This document shows, one piece after another, positions 17,831-28,824 of a DNA stretch of 64,000 nt. The notes beneath the pieces are model-generated. The model did no database searches. It was given only the letters and a program-made list of their open reading frames with translations, and was not told the DNA's origin. The stretch's first letter is position 1. Each line of letters opens with the position of its first letter. The stretch is from DAIDKA01 sp036267975 (GTDB taxonomy: Bacteria > Pseudomonadota > Gammaproteobacteria > Steroidobacterales > Steroidobacteraceae), in contig DATAVA010000028.1 in NCBI GenBank assembly GCA_036267975.1, forward strand, positions 124,001 through 188,000, written 5' to 3'. A program made the translations under genes and the position numbers.

Positions 17831-19117
17831 ATGACGCGAAAAACCCGCAAATCAGCCACCCCACGCAATGCTTTTTATGCCCAGTCCGGCGGCGTGACGG
17901 CGGTCATCAACGCCTCGGCCTGCGGTGTGATCGAAACGGCGCTGAAGTACCCCCGCAAGATCGGCAGGTTGTACGCCGGGCGCGACGGCATCATCGGCGC
18001 GCTGACCGAAGACCTGATCGATGTCGGCAAGGAGAGCCGCCAGACCATCCGGGCTCTCAAACATACCCCCTCCGGTGCGTTCGGTTCGGCCCGTTTCAAA
18101 CTCAAGAGTCTGGAACAGCACCGGGCCGAATATGAACGCCTCATCGAAGTATTCCGGGCGCATGACATCGGCTATTTCTTTTATAACGGTGGCAATGATT
18201 CGATGGACACGGCCCTGAAGGTGTCGCAGCTGTCGCAATTACTGGGCTATCCGCTCACCTGCATCGGCGTCCCGAAGACGGTCGACAATGACTTGCCGCA
18301 CACCGACTGCTGCCCGGGATTCGGCTCGGTGGCCAAATACATCGCGGTCTCGACGCGCGAAGCAGCCATGGATGTGGCTTCCATGGCGCGTACCTCGACC
18401 AAGGTATTCGTACTGGAGGTCATGGGGCGGCACGCCGGCTGGATCGCCGCCGCGGGGGGCCTGGCGGGACGCAAAGCCGGGGAGCCCCCCCACATCATTC
18501 TGTTCCCGGAAATCGCCTTCGACCAGGCCGCCTTCCTGGCCAAAGTCAAATTCAGCGTGGATAACTACGGCTACTGCGTGGTCGTGGTGTCCGAGGGCGC
18601 CGCCGATGCGCAGGGTCGCTTCCTGGCCGAAGCCGGCACCCAGGACGCCTTCGGGCATTCGCAGTTGGGCGGGGTCGGGCCGGTGGTCGCGAACATGGTC
18701 CGGGAAGCCCATGGCTACAAATACCACTGGGCAGTGGCCGACTACCTGCAGCGGGCTGCCCGGCATATCGCCTCCAAAGTGGACGTTGAGCAGGCCTATG
18801 CCTGCGGCAAGGCGGCCGTGGAGCTGGCCATCGCCGGACACAATGCCGTGATGCCGACCATCGTGCGCAAATCCGCAAAGCCCTATAAGTGGGTCATCGG
18901 GCAGGTCCCGCTGGCCGAGGTGGCAAACCGGGAAAAGAAGATGCCCCGCGACTACATCAGCGCCGACGGGTTCGGCATCACGCCGGCCTGCCGCCGCTAC
19001 CTGGAGCCGCTGGTGGCCGGTGAAGCCTATCCCCCCTACAAGGATGGTCTGCCGGACTACGTTCGGATCAAGGGCGTTTCGGTACGGCGCAAGCTCAAAA
19101 CCGACTTCAAGGTCTGA
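17831..19117 (+). CDS. pfp: Pyrophosphate-dependent 6-phosphofructokinase
   Basis: Phosphorylates fructose 6-phosphate using PPi, reversibly (428 aa). The phosphodonor loop reads YNGGNDSMDTA at residues 118-128; Asp123 replaces the Gly that ATP enzymes have. Lys149 in GVPKTVDNDLPHTDC is the residue that marks PPi specificity. FGSVAKYIAVSTREAAMD and EVMGRHAGWIAAAGGLA are the sugar-phosphate-binding blocks. It lies between adk and a membrane pyrophosphatase gene, consistent with a PPi-based glycolytic step. The start at 17831 matches the family N-terminus (FYAQSGGVTAVINASA). No conventional pfkA is present in this window. Confidence 0.93.
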   Translation: MTRKTRKSATPRNAFYAQSGGVTAVINASACGVIETALKYPRKIGRLYAGRDGIIGALTEDLIDVGKESRQTIRALKHTPSGAFGSARFKLKSLEQHRAEYERLIEVFRAHDIGYFFYNGGNDSMDTALKVSQLSQLLGYPLTCIGVPKTVDNDLPHTDCCPGFGSVAKYIAVSTREAAMDVASMARTSTKVFVLEVMGRHAGWIAAAGGLAGRKAGEPPHIILFPEIAFDQAAFLAKVKFSVDNYGYCVVVVSEGAADAQGRFLAEAGTQDAFGHSQLGGVGPVVANMVREAHGYKYHWAVADYLQRAARHIASKVDVEQAYACGKAAVELAIAGHNAVMPTIVRKSAKPYKWVIGQVPLAEVANREKKMPRDYISADGFGITPACRRYLEPLVAGEAYPPYKDGLPDYVRIKGVSVRRKLKTDFKV

Positions 19118-19193
19118 CCGCTTCCGAAGCTGCCTTCACCCCCGCGCCTGCATACATCCGGCGTGTGGGTGTGTGATATAAGTTTTCGGCTGC

Positions 19194-19210
19194 CCAAGGC
19201 CTCACCTTGG
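19194..19210 (+). repeat. Short inverted repeat upstream of hppA
   Basis: CCAAGG and CCTTGG (6-bp arms, 5-nt loop) lie in the 129-bp gap between pfp and hppA, about 36 bp before the hppA start. No run of T follows, so it is not a standard terminator. A TATAAG box at 19177-19182 just upstream, preceded by TGTGA, could be an extended -10 element for an hppA-specific promoter, but no good -35 is visible. Confidence 0.3.
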
Positions 19211-19246
19211 AGCTCACATGAACGTTGATCTTTGGGGGATTTGCTG

Positions 19247-21280
<2,034 letters not shown>

Positions 21281-21284
21281 AGCG

Positions 21285-21584
21285 CTATGAATGCCCGACC
21301 TTGTCGCGGGTCAGCACCGCGCTCACCAGCTCGTTGAGACGCGCGCAATATTGAGCGACGGGTGGCTCGGCCCGGATCTGTCTTTGCGTGAGGTCGGCGC
21401 GCACTTCGACCAGGCGGCGCTCGATGCGCTCATCGACGATGAGCGTGTGGCTGAGCAGGGCACAAATGCAGGAGCTGATCTCCTGATCCAAGGCGCGCGC
21501 CTCGGTGCCGGCAATCTCCACGCCCACCAGCTCAGTCGGACAGCCGGCGTCCTTGTGCTGCCGCCAAAGTCGAGCGAGCTGCAT
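21285..21584 (-). CDS. Hypothetical protein, 99 aa
   Basis: No family recognised. From the ATG at 21584 (MQLARLWRQHKDAGCPTE) the protein is 99 aa, soluble and mostly helical by composition, with charged segments such as VDERIERRLVEVRADLTQRQIRAE. It has three cysteines (GCPTE, SCICALL). It starts 138 bp downstream of the GGDEF/EAL gene on the same strand and ends 4 bp from the convergent hppA stop. The frame is open further upstream to 21701, but that part looks non-coding. It could be real or spurious. Confidence 0.45.
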   Translation of the reverse strand: MQLARLWRQHKDAGCPTELVGVEIAGTEARALDQEISSCICALLSHTLIVDERIERRLVEVRADLTQRQIRAEPPVAQYCARLNELVSAVLTRDKVGHS

Positions 21585-21722
21585 GAGCGTGTTGACCCCT
21601 TTTCGCCTTGTGGACCGTGATTGGAAATCGCGGGGCGACAGATTTTTATACTCCCCCCGACAGGGGCCCGCAACGGGTCGCGAGCAGAAGCGCCGCAGCA
21701 AATCCCAAGGACGCGCTCCGGG

Positions 21723-24005
21723 TCAGGCAGCGACCATCAGCGGCTTGGGCCTGCCGATGGCGTAACCTTGCAGGAAGTCGACGCCCATGCGGCGCACGGC
21801 GTCGGCCGCCGAGTCTTCCTCGACCTGTTCGGCGATGACCTTGAACTTCAAGGAGCGAGCAAGCTTGATCATGGCAGCGACCATGGCCTGGTTGACACTG
21901 TCCCGTGCCAGGTTCTGGGTCAGCGAGCCGTCGATCTTCAGGTAGTCCAGTGGCAGGTTGCGCAGATTCGAGAAGGAGGCGACGCCGGAGCCGAAGTCGT
22001 CGATCGCGAACTGGCAACCCATGCCATGCAGGACGCCCACGAAACGGCGCGCCTGCTCCAGATTGGCGATGACCGCGGCCTCACTGATCTCAAAGCAGAT
22101 CTGGGTCGGCAGCGCGCCGGTGCGATCGAGGCACTCGACGACAAACTCCAGGAACTGCGGATCTCCGAGGGTCTGTCCGGATATGTTGATCGCGATGCTG
22201 TGGCGGTCGGTCAGTGCGATGATGCCGCGACCGACCGCCGTGAAGGTCGTCTGCACCACCCAGCGATCGAGCAGCCGCATCAGCTTGTGACGCTCGGCGG
22301 CCCGCATGAACTCCGCCGGCAGCACCTCATTGCCGAAGTCATCGGTCATTCGCACCAGCACTTCCATGCGCGGGCCGGTGCCATCATCGGCATAGGCCGG
22401 AACGATGGTCTGCTGGTACAGCTGGAAGCGATTCTCCTTGAGCGCGGTCTGCAGACGCTGCAGCCACTGGATCTCACCGGTCTGACGTGCCCGGGCTTCA
22501 TCGCGCGCGGAGTACACCGCCACCCGGCCGGCGCCATCTTTCTTGGCGACATAGCAGGCCGCATCGGCGGCCGACAGCAGTTCCTCCATCGTGCCACTCT
22601 CGGCCGATATTTCGACGAGCCCCACCGACACGCCAATGTTGAAGATCTTGTCCTTCCAGATAAACCGGTAGTCGCCGACCGCACGGCAAACGTCATCGGC
22701 AATCTGCCGGGCCTTCTCCAACGGGCATCCGACCAGCAGCATGCCGAATTCATCACCGCCGAGGCGGCCGACGTAGTCGCTGTCGCGAACCGCGTCGCGC
22801 AGCAGTTTCGCGACTTCGCGCAGCATGCTGTCGCCGGCGAGGTGCCCGCTGGTGTCATTGACGAGCTTGAAGCGATCGAGATCCAGATAGCACAGCACGT
22901 GATGTCCGTCACCGCGATGACTGGTGTCGAGGGCCTCGATCACGTGGCGTTCGAATTCGCCGCGATTGATCAGGCCGGTGAGCGCATCGTGCGTCGCCTG
23001 ATAGGACATCTGGCGCGTGATGCCGCGCTGCTCGGTGACATCGCGCAGCAGCAGCACGGTGCCGCTGATGTCGAGGTCGGCGGTTCTGATCGGGGTGGTG
23101 GTTACTTCGACTGCGCTCTCGATGCCACTGCGGTGGGACAGCAGCACGGCGCGGCGACTGCCGGTACCGCGTGCCGCCGGATCTTCGTCATCGACCAGCT
23201 CGACGACTTCGGCGAGCGACTTGCCCACGGCGAAATCAGCGCTGGTGCCGGTCAAGGTGGCCGCGGCGGAATTCATGAATTCGATGTTGCCGGCCTCATC
23301 GGTGGTCACGACCGCATCACTGAGGGATTCCAGCGCGCGCGCCCGACGTGCGTCCTTGCGCGACTGCTCCTCTTCATCGGGTGTCATGCCACGCAGCGTC
23401 TGCACCGTCTGCGTCGGAATTATTTCAACACCGGTCACGAGCAATGCCGGAGCACCGTCATAGTCGATGACCGCCGAGGTGATTTCGAGGCGCGTGACCT
23501 GCCCGGTCAGCCCGGCCATTTCTATCTCATAGCGCTCGGCGGCGGGCTCGCCCGCCAGACGATGCGCGATGTTTTCGTTGACGAGCTCGGTATACGCGGG
23601 CGGCACCAGGTCACCCAGGCGACGACCGACGAGCGCATCGCGCTCCACCCCCATCAGGCTCGCGAACTGGCGGTTGGCGTGCAGGATGGTGTCGCGATGA
23701 ACCAGCACCGCCTCGTGAATGCGATCGCCGAGCTCAGCAAACAATCGTGGCGTGCCACGATCGCGTTCCGATCCGGATGCTGCGCGCGTCAGCAGATGAT
23801 TGATCGCGGTTGCGAGCAGCGAGACTTCGGCGCCATCCGCGGGCACATCCACGCGACCGGTCATGCGGCCGCCGATGGCAATCCGCTGTACCTGCTGTGA
23901 CACATCGTCAACGGCCAGAAGCGCCCGGCGCTGCAGCAGATACATCACCGCGAGCAGGCCTGCGATCAGGCCAAGTAGCACGCACGAAAGACCGACGATG
24001 GTCAT
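21723..24005 (-). CDS. Membrane-bound PAS-GGDEF-EAL c-di-GMP turnover protein
   Basis: Large signalling protein of 760 aa. The order is one N-terminal transmembrane helix (TIVGLSCVLLGLIAGLLAVMYLL), a HAMP-like linker, two PAS-type regions (about 85-210 and 215-335), GGDEF and EAL. The diguanylate cyclase site RLGGDEFGMLL is intact and preceded by RDSD five residues upstream, the inhibitory I-site. The EAL part has MEVLVRM in place of EAL, plus FEISEAAVI, AIDDFGSGVASF, YLKIDGSL, KVIAEQVE and LQGYAIGRP, so phosphodiesterase activity is plausible. Both activities may exist, with net direction set by PAS input. It is divergent from pcm. Confidence 0.93.
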   Translation of the reverse strand: MTIVGLSCVLLGLIAGLLAVMYLLQRRALLAVDDVSQQVQRIAIGGRMTGRVDVPADGAEVSLLATAINHLLTRAASGSERDRGTPRLFAELGDRIHEAVLVHRDTILHANRQFASLMGVERDALVGRRLGDLVPPAYTELVNENIAHRLAGEPAAERYEIEMAGLTGQVTRLEITSAVIDYDGAPALLVTGVEIIPTQTVQTLRGMTPDEEEQSRKDARRARALESLSDAVVTTDEAGNIEFMNSAAATLTGTSADFAVGKSLAEVVELVDDEDPAARGTGSRRAVLLSHRSGIESAVEVTTTPIRTADLDISGTVLLLRDVTEQRGITRQMSYQATHDALTGLINRGEFERHVIEALDTSHRGDGHHVLCYLDLDRFKLVNDTSGHLAGDSMLREVAKLLRDAVRDSDYVGRLGGDEFGMLLVGCPLEKARQIADDVCRAVGDYRFIWKDKIFNIGVSVGLVEISAESGTMEELLSAADAACYVAKKDGAGRVAVYSARDEARARQTGEIQWLQRLQTALKENRFQLYQQTIVPAYADDGTGPRMEVLVRMTDDFGNEVLPAEFMRAAERHKLMRLLDRWVVQTTFTAVGRGIIALTDRHSIAINISGQTLGDPQFLEFVVECLDRTGALPTQICFEISEAAVIANLEQARRFVGVLHGMGCQFAIDDFGSGVASFSNLRNLPLDYLKIDGSLTQNLARDSVNQAMVAAMIKLARSLKFKVIAEQVEEDSAADAVRRMGVDFLQGYAIGRPKPLMVAA

Positions 24006-24188
24006 GTTTCCCCTAAATTTTTGTGGGCCGTGGCACGGTGAGTTGGTTTTCTCGCGCCCGGATCCCTTTAGTCCTTCCAGCCAGCATAACGCAGGTTTAC
24101 CCTGACGCCTTGCGCATTCACCATATCCATTCGCACGGCATGTTCCGGGTCGGATAACATAATGGCCCGCTCACGGAGTTGATCGACA

Positions 24189-24875
24189 ATGCAGACTGAA
24201 CTTGCCCGCGAACAGATGGTTGAACAGCAGGTGCGCGCGCTCGATGTCCTCGATGAACGCGTGCTCAGCACCCTGCGCAAAGTGCCGCGTGAGCTGTTTG
24301 CACCCACCAATGTCAAATACCTGGCATTTGCGGACACCGAGATTCCGCTGCCGCACGATCAGCACATGCTGCGCCCGAGCCTGGTCGGCAAGATTCTGCA
24401 GGCGCTGCAACTGCAGGGCACCGAGCGCGTGCTCGAAGTCGGCACCGGCTCGGGCTTCATGACCGCCTGTCTGGCCGTCAATGCGGCGAGCGTGCGCAGC
24501 GTCGAGCTGTATCCGGACCTGGCGGATCTCGCGCGCGCCAACCTGCGCGCCGCTGGCATCCGCAATGCCGAAGTGATCACCGCGGATGCGGTATCCGATG
24601 AAGTTGCCTCGGCGGCGGCCCGCGCCGCCGGCAGCCCGTTCGGCGGCCTGTACGAGGTCGTCGTACTGACCTGCGCCATGCCGCTCCCCGATGAACGTTT
24701 CCGCACCCTGCTCACCCAGGGCGGTCGTATGTTCGTGATCGTGGGTGAGCCGCCGGTGCAGGAAGCGCGACTGCTGCGACGCTTGGGCGAGAACGAGTGG
24801 GAACGCACGGCGCTGTTCGAGACCTGTATCGATGCCTTGATTAATGCACGGCGCGCCGCAACTTTTACTTTCTAG
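24189..24875 (+). CDS. pcm: Protein-L-isoaspartate O-methyltransferase
   Basis: Repairs isoaspartyl residues in aged proteins using S-adenosylmethionine (228 aa). N-terminal MVEQQVRALDVLDERVLSTL and VPRELFAP match the family. The SAM-binding loop is VLEVGTGSGFMTACLA, and the acidic residue after the second strand is in VELYPDLADLARANL. The C-terminal part, GGRMFVIVGEPPVQEARLL, replaces the classical GGRLVIPVG block, as in the variant proteobacterial Pcm proteins that precede tolC. A GGAG ribosome-binding site lies about 10 bp before the ATG. It forms a small cluster with the rhodanese gene (8-bp gap) and tolC. Confidence 0.88.
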   Translation: MQTELAREQMVEQQVRALDVLDERVLSTLRKVPRELFAPTNVKYLAFADTEIPLPHDQHMLRPSLVGKILQALQLQGTERVLEVGTGSGFMTACLAVNAASVRSVELYPDLADLARANLRAAGIRNAEVITADAVSDEVASAAARAAGSPFGGLYEVVVLTCAMPLPDERFRTLLTQGGRMFVIVGEPPVQEARLLRRLGENEWERTALFETCIDALINARRAATFTF

Positions 24876-24883
24876 GATCTCCC

Positions 24884-25219
24884 ATGCCGACATCGCATAC
24901 CGTTACCGAAATTAGCCCGGCAGACCTGAAGCTCCAGCTGGATTCCCCGCAGCCACCCGTGGTGCTGGACGTGCGCGAGAAATGGGAACTCGAGGCCGCC
25001 CGACTGCCCGGGACGCTCGACATCCCGATGGCAGAGGTCCCGCAGAGGTTGGGTGAACTGCCCCGCGATCGCTCGATCGTAGTCATGTGCCATGGCGGCG
25101 CGCGCAGCCTGAAGGTGGCCAATTTTCTGGCTCAGAACGGCTTCAATCCGGTCGCCAGTCTTAACGGCGGCATCAGAGCCTGGGCGGAAGATGTCGATCC
25201 CAGCGTCGGCACGTACTGA
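24884..25219 (+). CDS. Rhodanese-like sulfurtransferase domain protein
   Basis: Single-domain rhodanese of 111 aa, cytoplasmic. VVLDVREKWELEAARLPGTL is the standard N-terminal block. The active-site loop is VVMCHGGARS with Cys69 as the persulfide-carrying residue, and the end GFNPVASLNGGIRAWAED is typical. It likely transfers sulfane sulfur to an unknown acceptor. It lies between pcm and tolC, an arrangement conserved in related genomes as I recall. Confidence 0.9.
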   Translation: MPTSHTVTEISPADLKLQLDSPQPPVVLDVREKWELEAARLPGTLDIPMAEVPQRLGELPRDRSIVVMCHGGARSLKVANFLAQNGFNPVASLNGGIRAWAEDVDPSVGTY

Positions 25220-25289
25220 ACAATTCCGCACCCCAGGCGACTAAACAGCGTGAGCCCGCAGCACGTGCGCGCCCGGGCCCAGCGGCCTA

Positions 25290-25316
25290 TTCAACCACTC
25301 CGGCACCTGATATAGT
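25290..25316 (+). promoter_or_regulatory. Candidate sigma-70-type promoter for tolC
   Basis: TATAGT (25311-25316), preceded by TGA, makes a good -10 element. TTCAAC (25290-25295) is a weak -35 at a 15-bp spacing, shorter than ideal. If used, transcription starts near 25323. That excludes the earliest in-frame start (25315) and supports the tolC starts at 25348 or 25369. Confidence 0.4.
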
Positions 25317-25368
25317 GAAGTACAACACCAACGATGTTCGGCGTAATATGCTGAAACGAAAGGGATAT

Positions 25369-26787
25369 ATGAGGCGCGTGATCGCAACTGCCTGGGTCTC
25401 GCTGGCCCTTGTGGGCGTGGCGCAGGCGAAGGACCTGGTGCAGGTCTACGACGATGCCGTGCGCTTCGATCCGCAGATCCAGGAAGCCGATGCCACCCGG
25501 ATGGCGGCGCGCGAAGCCTCGCCGCAGGCCCTGGCGGCGCTGCTGCCGCAGATCTCAGGCACCGCGGCGATCTCCCGAACGCGCTCGCAGACCGATTCGG
25601 TAGAGGCCTTTCCGAACCCGGACGACCCTGCGGCGCTGCTGCCGCTGCCGCTTTCCATCGGTGGCTATACCGATGAGCGCCAGTACAACGTGCAATTACA
25701 ACAAAGCGTCTTTTCGTGGGCGAACTGGAAGACGCTCAGCCGCGCGCACAAGCAGGTGGCGCAGGCCGAAGCCGATTACAAGGCGGCGCAGGAAAATCTC
25801 ATCCAGCGCGTTGCCACCGCCTACTTCAATGTGTTGGCGGCGCAGGACACGGTTGATGCGGACCAGGCCGCTCTCAATGCGGTCTCCCAGCAGCTCGAAC
25901 AGGCCAATAAGCGCTATGACGTGGGCCTGATCCCGATCACGGATGTGAAGGAAGCCCAGGCGGCGCACGATTCGGACGCGGCCGCGGTAATCGAAGCCAA
26001 GCGACAGCTCGCCAGCGTTCAGCAGGCCCTGCGCGAAATCACTGACCAGGATTATCCGGCGCTGGCCAAGCCGGGCGCGGACATGGCGCTCAACCCACCG
26101 CAGCCCGCCGACATCGATCATTGGGTTCAGGTCAGCATGGACCAGAACATGTCGCTCCTTTCCAGCCGGCTCGCCGCCGATGTAGCGCGCGAAGCGGTGG
26201 CCATCAGCCGCTCCGGCCACCTGCCCTCCTTGGGGCTGACCGCCCAGCGCAGTGCGCAGAACGAGAGCATCAATCAGACTGAGGCCTTCGGCGGACCGCC
26301 CGCGAGCATTCGCTTCCCGCAGTCAGGGAACAGCAATGAAATCCTGCTGCAGCTCACCGTGCCGATCTTCAGTGGCGGACTGGTGCAGTCCCAGGTCCGC
26401 CAGGCGCAGTACCAGTGGATTGCCGCCAAGGACCACGTGCAGCTGGTTTCACGCCAGACTGAGCATCTCGCGCGCGATTCCTACAACGGCCTGGTGAGCA
26501 AGATCCAGCAGGTGCGCGCGTTGCGTCAGGGTCTGGAGTCCGCACAGGTGGCCCTGGAGGCGACCCAAGCCGGCTATGACGTGGGCACGCGCACGGAAGT
26601 GGAAGTGCTGCAGGGACGACAAAGCCTGGTTCAGGCACAGGTCAGCTACTGGCAGTCGCGTTACGACTACCTGAACGACGTGATCGCACTGCGCCTTGCG
26701 GCGGGAACGCTGACCCGGGATACGCTGGTCGAGCTCAACAAGTCGCTCACCGCGCTCATGGGCGGCCCGCTTCCTGCTCAGCCGTAG
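25369..26787 (+). CDS. tolC: TolC family outer-membrane efflux channel
   Basis: Trimeric outer-membrane tunnel for type I secretion and RND efflux (472 aa). From MRRVIATAWVSLALVGVAQA there is a clean signal peptide ending before KD. Two repeated outer-membrane efflux halves are visible. The first has LVQVYDDAVRFDPQIQEA, then LQQSVFSWANWKTLSRA and YFNVLAAQDTVDADQAAL. The second has LLQLTVPIFSGGLVQSQVRQ and GTRTEVEVLQGRQSLVQAQV. A start at 25348 (MLKRKGY) is an alternative. It follows pcm and rhodanese and overlaps the convergent waaA by 32 bp. Confidence 0.93.
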   Translation: MRRVIATAWVSLALVGVAQAKDLVQVYDDAVRFDPQIQEADATRMAAREASPQALAALLPQISGTAAISRTRSQTDSVEAFPNPDDPAALLPLPLSIGGYTDERQYNVQLQQSVFSWANWKTLSRAHKQVAQAEADYKAAQENLIQRVATAYFNVLAAQDTVDADQAALNAVSQQLEQANKRYDVGLIPITDVKEAQAAHDSDAAAVIEAKRQLASVQQALREITDQDYPALAKPGADMALNPPQPADIDHWVQVSMDQNMSLLSSRLAADVAREAVAISRSGHLPSLGLTAQRSAQNESINQTEAFGGPPASIRFPQSGNSNEILLQLTVPIFSGGLVQSQVRQAQYQWIAAKDHVQLVSRQTEHLARDSYNGLVSKIQQVRALRQGLESAQVALEATQAGYDVGTRTEVEVLQGRQSLVQAQVSYWQSRYDYLNDVIALRLAAGTLTRDTLVELNKSLTALMGGPLPAQP

Positions 26788-28036
26788 GATGCCGCGCCGG
26801 TAGCAGCGCCATCAACCGTGCGCAGGACCCGCGCCCGTGCGCGACGACCTGCAGCGCATTCGCGCCCATGCGTTGCCTCAGGTCGGCATTCGACAGCAGC
26901 TCGCTCACGGCGCTCCCCAGTTGCGCGGCATCGTGCACCACGCGTGCACCCTGCGCCACCAGCAGCGACTGCAGGATTTCGCGCGCGTTGGCGTGGCCGG
27001 GGCCCGTGAGTATCGGGCGACCGAGTGCCGCCGGCTCCAGCAGATTGTGGCCGCCGACGCGCACCAGGCTGCCCCCGACGAAGGCGACATCCCCGGCGGC
27101 GTAAAAATCCAGCAGCATCCCCATCGCGTCCACCAGCAGTACCTGTGTCGCATCGGTCACGGGGTCTGCGCGCGATTGCCGGGCAAAGGCGACCTGCTCG
27201 AGGCGCAGCCACGCGGCGACCGCCTCGAAACGTCGCGGGTGCCGCGGCACCAGGACCAGGAGTGCTTCGGGATGGGCCTTGCGCACGGCGCGATGGGCAT
27301 CCAGCACCTGCTGTTCCTCGAGATCATGGGTGCTGCCCGCGACCCATACCGGCCGCTGCGGCGCGAGTTGCGCGCGCAGCTGCAGGCCATTGGCGGGCAC
27401 GCTGGCAGGCACCGTCATATCAGCCTTCAGATTGCCGGTGACCGAGATGCGCGTCGGCGGCACGCCCAGCTGTGCGAAGCGCCTGGCGTCCGCGGGGGTC
27501 TGCGCTGCAACCTGTACGATCGCGGCCACAGCTCGGCGCAGGGCGCTTCCCAGCCATCGGTAGCGGCGCGCCGAACGTTCGGAGAGGCGCGCACTCGCCA
27601 GAACCAGCGGCACCTGCGCCAGCGCACAGGCCGCAAACAGGTTTGGCCAGATTTCCGTTTCCAGGATGATGGCCAGAGGCGGTCGCACGCGCTGCACGAA
27701 TCGCCGCACTGCGCCGGGCAGGTCGAGCGGCGCATAACGCACGACAATTCCGGAAGTCTCGAACAACGCGCGCGCGCGCGCGAGGCCCGCCGCGGTGGTG
27801 GCGGTGACCAGCAGCGGCAACTGCGCATCACGCCGCCGCAAAGCCGCCACCAGGATCGCCGCGGCCTGCACCTCACCGACCGAGGCGGCATGCAGCCACA
27901 CGGGCGACGCAAGTGGCGCGCCGAATCCGAAGCGCTCATCGAAGCCGCGCCAGATCCCGCGCTCGTGCCGGCCGCGCCACAGCAGCGCTGCCAGATAAAA
28001 AGGTGCGAGCAGGTAGGCCGTGAATTTGAAGATCAC
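26756..28036 (-). CDS. waaA: Kdo transferase
   Basis: Adds 3-deoxy-D-manno-octulosonic acid to lipid IVA at the inner-membrane surface, building the LPS inner core (426 aa). It begins with a hydrophobic segment (FKFTAYLLAPFYLAALLW) and continues FDERFGFG, WLHAASVGEVQAA and VTATTAAGLARA. Then come LETEIWPNLF and the C-terminal donor-site region DVAFVGGSLVRVGGHNLLEP, all typical of WaaA. The stop overlaps the convergent tolC. The start overlaps the kdkA stop by 4 bp, so kdkA and waaA are co-translated, which fits sequential modification of the Kdo residue. Confidence 0.95.
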   Translation of the reverse strand: MIFKFTAYLLAPFYLAALLWRGRHERGIWRGFDERFGFGAPLASPVWLHAASVGEVQAAAILVAALRRRDAQLPLLVTATTAAGLARARALFETSGIVVRYAPLDLPGAVRRFVQRVRPPLAIILETEIWPNLFAACALAQVPLVLASARLSERSARRYRWLGSALRRAVAAIVQVAAQTPADARRFAQLGVPPTRISVTGNLKADMTVPASVPANGLQLRAQLAPQRPVWVAGSTHDLEEQQVLDAHRAVRKAHPEALLVLVPRHPRRFEAVAAWLRLEQVAFARQSRADPVTDATQVLLVDAMGMLLDFYAAGDVAFVGGSLVRVGGHNLLEPAALGRPILTGPGHANAREILQSLLVAQGARVVHDAAQLGSAVSELLSNADLRQRMGANALQVVAHGRGSCARLMALLPARHPTAEQEAGRP

Positions 28037-28815
28037 GGAACTGGCGGCGCCGGCGATGCTGGCGGCGGGGGCGACTGCTGATAGCCGTCCAGCAGTCCGT
28101 GCCAGTCATCCTCCGTGAAGCGCTCCGCCGGCAACTCCCAGGTGATTTTTTCCAGTGAGCGGCGCAGTCGTACGAGGTTCGCGTCCTGCCAGAAGCCGGG
28201 CTTGCGCAGTGTGCCGCGATCAAAGTCGATGAGGTAGATGGGATCTGCCGCATCGACCTGGCTGACGAGAATATTGTGCGCATTCAGGTCGGCGTGGCAC
28301 ACGCCCAGATCATGAAAACGACGCAGGCAACGGCCGATCGCAATCCAGGTCAACAACGACAATGATGCGGCGTGCAGCGCCTGGGCGAGCGACCATACGT
28401 GCAGCAGACGTTCGGTGATGATGTCACCGCGATAGCCGAATCCCTGTTTGCGATAACGCGCAGCGATGGGCGCCGGCACCGGCAATCCCGCACGATGCAG
28501 GTGATAGGTAAGCTGCCATTCTGCAAAGGGCCGGGTGCTCTCCTCGCCGTGCCACCAGTACCGGTCGCGCGACAGGCTGCGCATCAGGCCACCGCGCCGG
28601 TAGTGGCGCAGCACCCAGGCGCGGCTTTGCACGGTCACAAACCAGGCGGTGCCGCGCCCGCGTGCCTCGCCCACGATCTGCCCACGGCGCGCGAGCAGCA
28701 CCGGATCGAAGGTTTCGGTGGACAAATTGCCCGCGCGCGAAGCGTCATATAGCATGGCGCCGCCGGCAACCACCTTGCGCCGGACCTCGGATCCCAGCGG
28801 CCACTTTCGAGTCAC
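28033..28815 (-). CDS. kdkA: 3-deoxy-D-manno-octulosonic acid kinase
   Basis: Phosphorylates Kdo of the LPS core with ATP (260 aa). It belongs to the WaaP/KdkA kinase-like fold. The catalytic loop is FHDLGVCHADLNAHNILVSQ, and YLIDFDRGTLR carries the metal-binding aspartate. WVLRHYRRGGLMRSLSRDRY and FAEWQLTYHLHRAGLPVP are characteristic upstream blocks. The C-terminus ends in a short proline-rich stretch (SPPPPASPAPP). It is coupled to waaA by a 4-bp overlap. Organisms with KdkA usually carry a single phosphorylated Kdo, so the same is expected here by inference. Confidence 0.93.
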   Translation of the reverse strand: MTRKWPLGSEVRRKVVAGGAMLYDASRAGNLSTETFDPVLLARRGQIVGEARGRGTAWFVTVQSRAWVLRHYRRGGLMRSLSRDRYWWHGEESTRPFAEWQLTYHLHRAGLPVPAPIAARYRKQGFGYRGDIITERLLHVWSLAQALHAASLSLLTWIAIGRCLRRFHDLGVCHADLNAHNILVSQVDAADPIYLIDFDRGTLRKPGFWQDANLVRLRRSLEKITWELPAERFTEDDWHGLLDGYQQSPPPPASPAPPVP

Positions 28816-28824
28816 ACGCGCTCC

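Noticed and set aside
21621..23900. 759-codon open frame on the + strand
   Set aside because: Exactly antisense to the GGDEF/EAL gene; the composition (His, Arg, Gln-rich, no family motif) is the usual shadow of a GC-rich gene.
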